Part shown: in pieces, positions 58,116 to 64,000 of the stretch
Position numbering within the stretch: the stretch's first letter is position 1
How the letters are laid out: every line of letters starts with the position of its first letter
NCBI RefSeq assembly: GCF_027244095.1
Contig: NC_069659.1
Span: forward strand, 343,212,750 to 343,276,749
Source of the DNA: Hemicordylus capensis
Lineage: Eukaryota; Chordata; Lepidosauria; Squamata; Cordylidae
Direction: 5' to 3'
Length of the DNA stretch: 64,000 nt
Position numbers and translations under genes: made by a program
The notes under the pieces: model-generated
The model's input: the letters and a program-made list of their open reading frames with translations, nothing else
Database searches by the model: none
Told to the model about the DNA's origin: nothing

Positions 58116-60185
58116 TTGAGCGAGCGGCTCCTGATACAGGCGGTTTGCCGCCGCTCTAAGCTTAAGGCGGGCAAAAATGGCGCCAAAAAGAAGGACTCCT
58201 GGAAGGGGAGTGTCAAGCATTCTAAGGCTGATTCTGGTGTCCGGAGCCCGGTGGGCAACCTACCGGCACCAGTTAACTTTACAATGGGGAATATAGCGGC
58301 AGAGGGGGAACCGGCTGGTCCGCGCTTTCCTCCCCCGCTCCAAAGCATCGTGTGCGCCACTTCTCCTCCCCGGCAACCACACAAAACTGTGAGTAACGAT
58401 CCGTTTTCACCCCAAGCCACGCAATGGCTTAGGGATTTCTTCGCTAGGGAGTTTCAACTAGAGCCAGCAGCTCCGTGTGCGCTTTCGGGAGCTCAGCCTT
58501 CCTTAGAGCCACCTGCGGCTCCGTGTAATAGTCTGGGGTCAGAGCCACCTGCGGCTCCGTATTTTAGTCAAGGAGCAGGGCCACCTGCGGCTCCATGCAT
58601 TATTCAGGCAGCTTCCGCTGACGTGCCCGTTGCTCAGGGAGCCCCTTCTGGCATTGTGCGCCTTGCCCAACACGCTCCAGGCGCTGTGGCTCTGGTGAAT
58701 CAGGGAGATCCCCTCCTTCCTCAGAAGGACAGAGGTCATAAAAGGGTCAGGAAAACGGTCACTGACCGTCTATCTTCATCCTCTCCGGACTCAAGTCCGA
58801 GACGTAGGGCCATCCCTAACTGGGAGCGCAGTCTGTTCATGCCTAGACCTCCCGCTCGTAGATCCAAACACAGGCACAGGGGGCATTCATCCTCTTCTTC
58901 TGATGTGCCTGGCAGTGACTGTGTACCAACTCGACTGGTCCTTCCCCAGGTCGTACCTACTCCCAACCCTCCTCCTATACCCATTCTCAATCCTCCTACT
59001 ATTCCTCTTAATACACCTACTAACATTCCGGTCAGAGCTGAAAAACCAGTGGCTTCCTCCGCTTCTTCTGGGGAGGAATCCTATGATTCACAGTCCTTGA
59101 TTCCCAAGGATCCGATGAGATCAGATAAAGAGAAAGGGGAACTCTCAGAGGAGGACATAGCTCCCCCTATTTCCAATTCCACAAGGCTTTTCTCATCATC
59201 AGATTTCGACATATTGTTGGCTAAGGCTAAGCACACCATTAAGGATGTTTCCCCAGCAGATCCGCCAGCGGGTTCCACTGCGCCTACTCTGGACCAGCAG
59301 GTCTTCCCTCCTACAGATCCGGTTAATCCAGTGGTCCCCTTCCCTTCGCTGTTTCACAGAGTAATGTGTGCTGAGTGGCAAAAGCCCACCTCCTCCAAGC
59401 CCATAGGCAGCTTGCCTAGAAAGCATTATCAATTGCCATCAGAGGTTTCTACACTTCTTGCAACACCTAGAGTAGATCCCCCAGTGGCCCAGATGGTGTC
59501 AGGAGCATTGGTCCACTCAGAACATCACGAACAACTCAAATCGCAGGAGGACAGATGCTGTGACGTCCTGTTAAAGAAGGCACACGAGGCTTCTGCCACC
59601 TCCATAAAGATGGCCACCACAAATTCTATTTTTGCTCGGGCCGCAGTTCTTTGGGCGAAAGAGCTGGTGCAGATGGTCCCACCTGAGTTGCCCAAATTAC
59701 GACAGGGAATTAACAAGATGGCCAAGGCTGCGGCACTCACAGCGGATTCTAGCCTGGATGTTATTCAGCAGTCATCAAGGGCATTGGTGGCAGGCGTGGC
59801 GGTTCGCAGGATTTTGTGGCTGAAGTCTTGGAATGTCGATCCCAAATCCAAGTTGGCACTTACCTCGGCTCCATTCGCTGGGGCTTCCCTCTTTGGCGCG
59901 GCACTAGACCCCATTCTAATAGATACAAAAGATAAAAAGAAGGTCATGCCCTATGTTCGGAAGGATTTCAGAACTTCCTTTCGTAGCGGACACAGTTCCT
60001 TTCGTCCCTACAGACAGCACGTCTATCAACCATTCCATTTCAATCAATCCCCCCAGCCCAGGGATTACCGCCCCCAGTTTTCTAGAGGCGTCGGCAGACA
60101 GCAATGGAGGCAGCGTAACAGGGGCCAGGGACGCGGATCAGCACCCCGACCATTCTTCCCATACCACCGACACCGAAAACAATGA
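58116..60185 (+). mobile_element. DIRS element part: Gag-like frame (689 codons)
   Basis: A Pro/Ser-rich N-terminal half contains near-repeats of PPAAPC (58500-58600). A more globular middle follows, then a basic RG-rich C-terminus (RQRNRGQGRGSAPRP) likely to bind nucleic acid. Comparable regions are recognisable in the old DIRS fossil at 6.1-8.6 kb. No zinc knuckle is seen. Confidence 0.8.
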
Positions 60186-60227
60186 CTCCCCTCCAGTAGG
60201 CGGGAGGCTATCACGCTTTGTACTTAC

Positions 60228-62063
60228 ATGGATGTCGACAGCCTCCGACAAGTGGGTTCTGGATACGATTTCCAACGGTTATGCCATAGATCTGGTTTCT
60301 CCTCCACCTCCCCGCTTCATCCCTACACCAAGATCTTCTATGCCACAAAAACATCGTCGGATGCAAGAAGCGGTGAGTCATCTTCTTCAAATCAAGGCAA
60401 TAGAGTATGTCCCCTCGTCCCAAAGGTTCCAGGGGGTATACTCCATCCTTTTTCTAGTGCCAAAGAAGGATGGCTCCTGGAGGGCGGTACTGGACCTGAA
60501 GTCTTTCAATCACTTCGTGCGAAAGAAAAAGTTCCGCATGGAGTCACTTCGTACCATAAAGGAGGCTGTGCGGAAGGGGACTTTTTGGCCTCGGTGGACC
60601 TTTCGGAGGCCTATCTCCACATGTTGATCAGACCTTCCCATTGGAGATTCCTACGCTTCGCCTACGACGGAGGTCACTTTCAGTACCGTGCCCTTCCCTT
60701 CGGCCTGGCCTCCGCTCCGAGGGTTTTTACGAAACTAATGGTCTCCGTAGTTTCCTTCCTCCGCCTCCAGGGGGTGGGGCTCCACCTGTACCTGGACGAC
60801 TTACTCATCCGGGCGCCCTCCAGGGTCCAGGCCATCAGGGATGTTCGCACTACCCTACGGGCCCTAAGGGATCATGGGTTTGTGGTCAACTGGCAAAAGA
60901 GCCACCTAATACCATCACAGGAACTGGTCCACCTTGGGGCCCTATTCAACACAGCGCAAGACACAATTTCGCTGCCCCCAGAACGCAGGGATCGCATCCT
61001 CAAGCAACTGCGCCCCCTCTTGTACAAGGACCGGGAGGACGTTATGATGCTGGCTCAGGCCTTAGGCTCCATGGTAGCCTGCCTGGATTGCACCCCTTGG
61101 GCCAGATGGCACTCACGCCCGTTGCAATGGCTACTTCTACCCTGGCAGGATCAGATCATGGCCGCTCAGCATTCGCTCATTCACATTCCAAAAGAGGTCA
61201 AGCACTCGTTCCATTGGTGGCTGTCGCCTTCCCTTCTACGAGGGCTGCATTTGACGGAACCCCGGCGAATAATTGTGACAACAGACACCAGCCTCTCCGG
61301 CTGGGGAGCACACTGTCTCAGAGAAGTTGTACAGGACACCTGGTCTCCACAGGAAGTATTATTACCCATAAATCTGCTGGAACTTCGGGCCGCACGTCTA
61401 GCCCTACTCCACTTCCAACAGATCCTTCGGGGCCACCACGTACTACTACGGACGGACAACATCACCGTCAAGGCTCATATCAATCGCCAAGGGGGTACAA
61501 GGTCTACGACCCTCATGCGGGAGACAGACCGACTATTCAGATGGGCGGAGCGCAACCTACGGTCACTGGTAGCCGAACATCTCAAGGGCGACAACAACGA
61601 GCTAGCGGACTGGCTCAGCAGGGAGACGGTGGATCCGGGAGAATGGGCCTTGCATCCGGAGGTCTTTCACCAAATGACCTGGGTTCTAGGCAACCCACTG
61701 GTCGATCTGTTCGCGGCACCAGGAAACAATCAACTTCCCCGATTCTTTGCGAGGTATCACACTTCGTTGGCAGAGGCGATAGATGCGTTGAACTCCCAGT
61801 GGCCAGCCGTTCTGCTGTACGCCTTTCCACCAATCTCCATAATAATGAAGGTCCTCCGGAAGCTTCGTCTGGAAAGAGCAGAGTTGATATTGGTGGCTCC
61901 CTTCTGGCCCCGTCGTCCGTGGTTCCCAGACATACTCAGCCTGGTGACTCGGCCTCCATGGCGGCTACCAAACCGTCCAGACCTCTTAAACCAAGGTCCC
62001 TTACTACATCCGGACCCACATTGGCTGCAACTAGCCGCCTGGAGGTTGAACGCGCAAAACTAG
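60228..62063 (+). mobile_element. DIRS element part: reverse transcriptase and RNase H
   Basis: RT landmarks in order: ASVDLSEAYLHM, FQYRALPFGLASAPRVFTKL and LHLYLDDLLI (the YxDD box). RNase H landmarks: TTDTSLSGWGAH, LLELRAARLALLHF and RTDNITVKAHIN. A C-terminal segment follows (VDLFAAPGNNQLPRFFARYH, KLRLERAELILVAPFWPRRP), as is usual in DIRS-type polyproteins. Confidence 0.88.
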
Positions 62064-63091
62064 CAGCTCAGGGTTATCCCAAGGGCGTACAGGACACTAT
62101 CCTGGCTTCGCGGCGACCCTCCACTGTCAGAGTGTACCAGGCGACGTGGTCGGCCTTTGTGCGATGGTCCAAAGATCGAAGGAAAGAGCCCTCAGAGTCG
62201 GGAGTCCCAGAAGTCCTCGAGTTTCTACAGGCCGGCCTGGACTTGAAATTACGGCCAAGCATGCTCAAGCGTCAGGCCTCGGCATTAGCATCTGTGTTGC
62301 ATCTCTCTACATCGACGTCGGGTACAGTCCATCTACACCCGCACATCTCCAGATTTCTGCGAGGGGCAACAAACCTAGCTCCTCCCCCACTTAGCCGCTT
62401 TCCATCATGGAACCTGAATCGCGTCCTAAATGCTCTCACGAAGGAGCCCTTCGAACCGATCTCATCTATTCCATTAAAGCTCCTCTCAATGAAGGTTCTG
62501 TTTCTAGTGGCAATAACATCAGCCCGCAGGGTCTCAGAGCTAGCTGCACTCTCCGTGCGTAAGGAGTTTTGCACATTCCACTCCGATTCAGTGGTCCTTA
62601 GATTAGACCCCACCTTCCTTCCGAAGGTTAATTCCACATTTCATAGGTCTCAAGTTCTTGTCCTTCCATCTTTTTGCCCAGCCCCAGTACATCCGAAGGA
62701 GCGCCTGTGGCATAAACTAGACGTCAGAAGAGCATTAAGATCTTATATCAAACGTACCAGAGGCTTTCGCCGTTCCGACGCTCTCTTCGTTTCTTTCCGG
62801 CCAAATAACATCGGCGAGAAGGTGTCTCGGGCCGTATTGGCAAATTGGATCAAGTCCTGCATTCGGTTGGCGTACGAGGCGCTTCATCTTCCTCCTCCGG
62901 GCGGCCTGACGGCGCATTCTACCAGAAGTGCTGCCGCCTCTGCGGCCTTCTCGGCACACGTTCCATTAACAGAAATATGTCGGGCGGCGACTTGGTCCTC
63001 GTCCACGCCCTTCATCAAGCACTACAAAATCCCTGATTTCTCTCAGGACCAGGCGGCCTTTGGTCGCACCGTCTTACAGCAGGTGGTGTAA
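60641..63091 (+). mobile_element. DIRS element part: tyrosine recombinase frame
   Basis: An 816-codon frame overlaps the RT/RNase H frame, an arrangement known for DIRS elements. Only the last 300 codons or so show the recombinase: RPSTVRVYQATWSAFVRWSK (N-terminal core-binding), VAITSARRVSELAAL (first catalytic Arg), LTAHSTRSAAASAAF (His-x-x-Arg) and TPFIKHYKIPD (catalytic Tyr). The recombinase is thought to insert a circular intermediate, which explains the lack of target duplications. Confidence 0.85.
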
Positions 63092-63576
63092 GCACATCTG
63101 TCCCATCCCAGGTCATAACTAGCTTGGGCACGTCCCTATCTGAGGACCTCCTACTCAGGGGAAAAAGGAACATTGGTCTTACCGTGAAGGTTCTTTTTCC
63201 CTGAAGTAGGAGGGCCTCAGCCCCACCCGGATGTGCTATCTAGGCTCATAGAGTGGGATGGACAGTGTTATGGTTTGTTTTTCCTTTTCTGAGACTGTTC
63301 TCAGGGTTACAGTTTTTCTTCTCAATCCAGCTGTTATCTATCTTTTCATGCTACTCCTGTCAGTTGTTATTGACACATGTTTAGGTCGAGCTCTCTCCCG
63401 TTATGTCTGTATACCTCACTCGTCTCCACTGGAACTGGGGTTATGAGGTGGCCACGCCTACAATCAAATCAAATGATTCCAGTTCTGTCTCGAGCATGCG
63501 CAGTACATCACCCTATCTGAGGCCCTCCTACTTCAGGGAAAAAGAACCTTCACGGTAAGACCAATGTTCCTTTTTT

Positions 63577-64000
63577 GAGTTACCATGGCTAAAATTCTGA
63601 GTATAATTATTACAGAATATGATCCATTGAGCTCAGTGAGACTTGGTTTCTAGTAAATGTGCATAGGATTGTGCTTACACATGACCTGGAAATAGACACC
63701 AGTCTAGGCACTGTGTGCAAAGCACACAGCCATGTGCAGCCTACAGTGTCTCTTTCAGTAACACTGTTGTTGCCACCATTGCTTAGAATAAGCCATGGGG
63801 CAAAATATGTGCTCCACGCAACTTTACCTGTGAGTTGGAGTGTCCAGTTCCAACAAATGTACACCACCAGCAGCAGCCCTGGTGCTGGGCAGAGGCAGGT
63901 CTCCCCAGCACTGCCAGCTCCGTGCAGTATTTGCCATTTCCAGCATGTATGTGTGGGTGGGGTTGTTCTATGGAATTGGATCCCGCATGGGGGATTGGGA
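63577..64000 (+). other. ZNF639 intron continuing past the window
   Basis: A fragment of the reptile repeat also seen at 56130 lies at about 63625-63677 (CATTGAGCTCAGTGAGACTT, GTGCATAGGATTGTGCT). No exon is seen before the window ends. Confidence 0.45.

Larger units (their letters stand above)
57428..63576 (+). mobile_element. DIRS-type retrotransposon, young and nearly whole
   Basis: A tyrosine-recombinase retrotransposon in the ZNF639 intron, sense to the gene. Inverted terminal repeats of about 100 bp (57441-57543 and 63428-63532) differ at only about two positions; they share GATGTACTGCGCATGCTCGA and AGGCGTGGCCACCTCATAAC. An internal complementary region at about 63133-63220 joins the complement of the left end (CTGAGGACCTCCTACTC) to the complement of the right end (AAGGAACATTGGTCTTACCG). 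Parts in order are a Gag-like frame (58116-60185), RT plus RNase H (60228-62063), and a tyrosine recombinase frame overlapping it (60641-63091). No target duplication is seen, as expected for DIRS. It looks nearly whole, with about one break in the coding parts. The near-identical ends and long frames indicate a young insertion. Confidence 0.92.

Noticed and set aside
58116-63091. Minus-strand frames inside the young DIRS element
   Set aside because: They are shadows of the plus-strand coding parts.

Overview
The window is vertebrate nuclear DNA, most likely from a squamate reptile. Two host genes lie on the + strand. The 3' half of PIK3CA (p110-alpha catalytic subunit of PI3-kinase) occupies 4318-29112, with twelve coding exons ending at the stop codon. 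The 5' end of ZNF639 follows, with a CpG-island promoter and non-coding exon at about 48.39-49.2 kb and the first coding exon at 57026-57094. PIK3CA next to ZNF639 is the order known from other vertebrates. The squamate assignment rests on a Sauria-type SINE, Bov-B and L2 LINEs, DIRS-type retrotransposons and several SINE families typical of lizards. I cannot name the species.

The twelve PIK3CA exon lengths (125, 82, 165, 104, 172, 107, 122, 79, 171, 118, 152 and 271 nt) equal those of human exons 10-21. The encoded part covers the helical and kinase domains, including the DRH catalytic loop and the DFG motif. One intron starts with a GC donor. The introns are packed with transposons: an internally deleted L2 (0.3-2.3 kb), an old decayed DIRS element (5.49-11.97 kb) ending about 70 bp before an exon, L2 copies on the - strand (12.2-13.85 and 21.9-23.8 kb), a 5'-truncated I/Jockey-type LINE with a 12-bp target duplication (15.17-16.92 kb), a tandem SINE pair (17.08-17.61 kb) and a Bov-B LINE (23.8-24.9 kb).

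Between PIK3CA and ZNF639 (29.1-48.4 kb) I do not recognise KCNMB3, which lies here in human. This interval holds SINEs with a 5S-rRNA-like segment, an L2 split by one of them, a palindromic hAT MITE with an 8-bp target duplication, a nearly intact Tc1 transposon (44058-45666) with 202-bp inverted repeats, and one open intronless 384-codon reading frame on the - strand (42117-43271). That frame may belong to the little-known C2orf72 family and is the strongest candidate for an undescribed gene here.

The ZNF639 5' region (48.4-64 kb) holds more 5S-type SINEs, MIR-like SINEs, a hAT MITE with a perfect 8-bp target duplication, a 41-bp LINE stub with a 15-bp duplication, and a young, nearly whole DIRS-type retrotransposon (about 57428-63576) with inverted terminal repeats and an internal complementary region. 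The rest of ZNF639 lies past the right edge.
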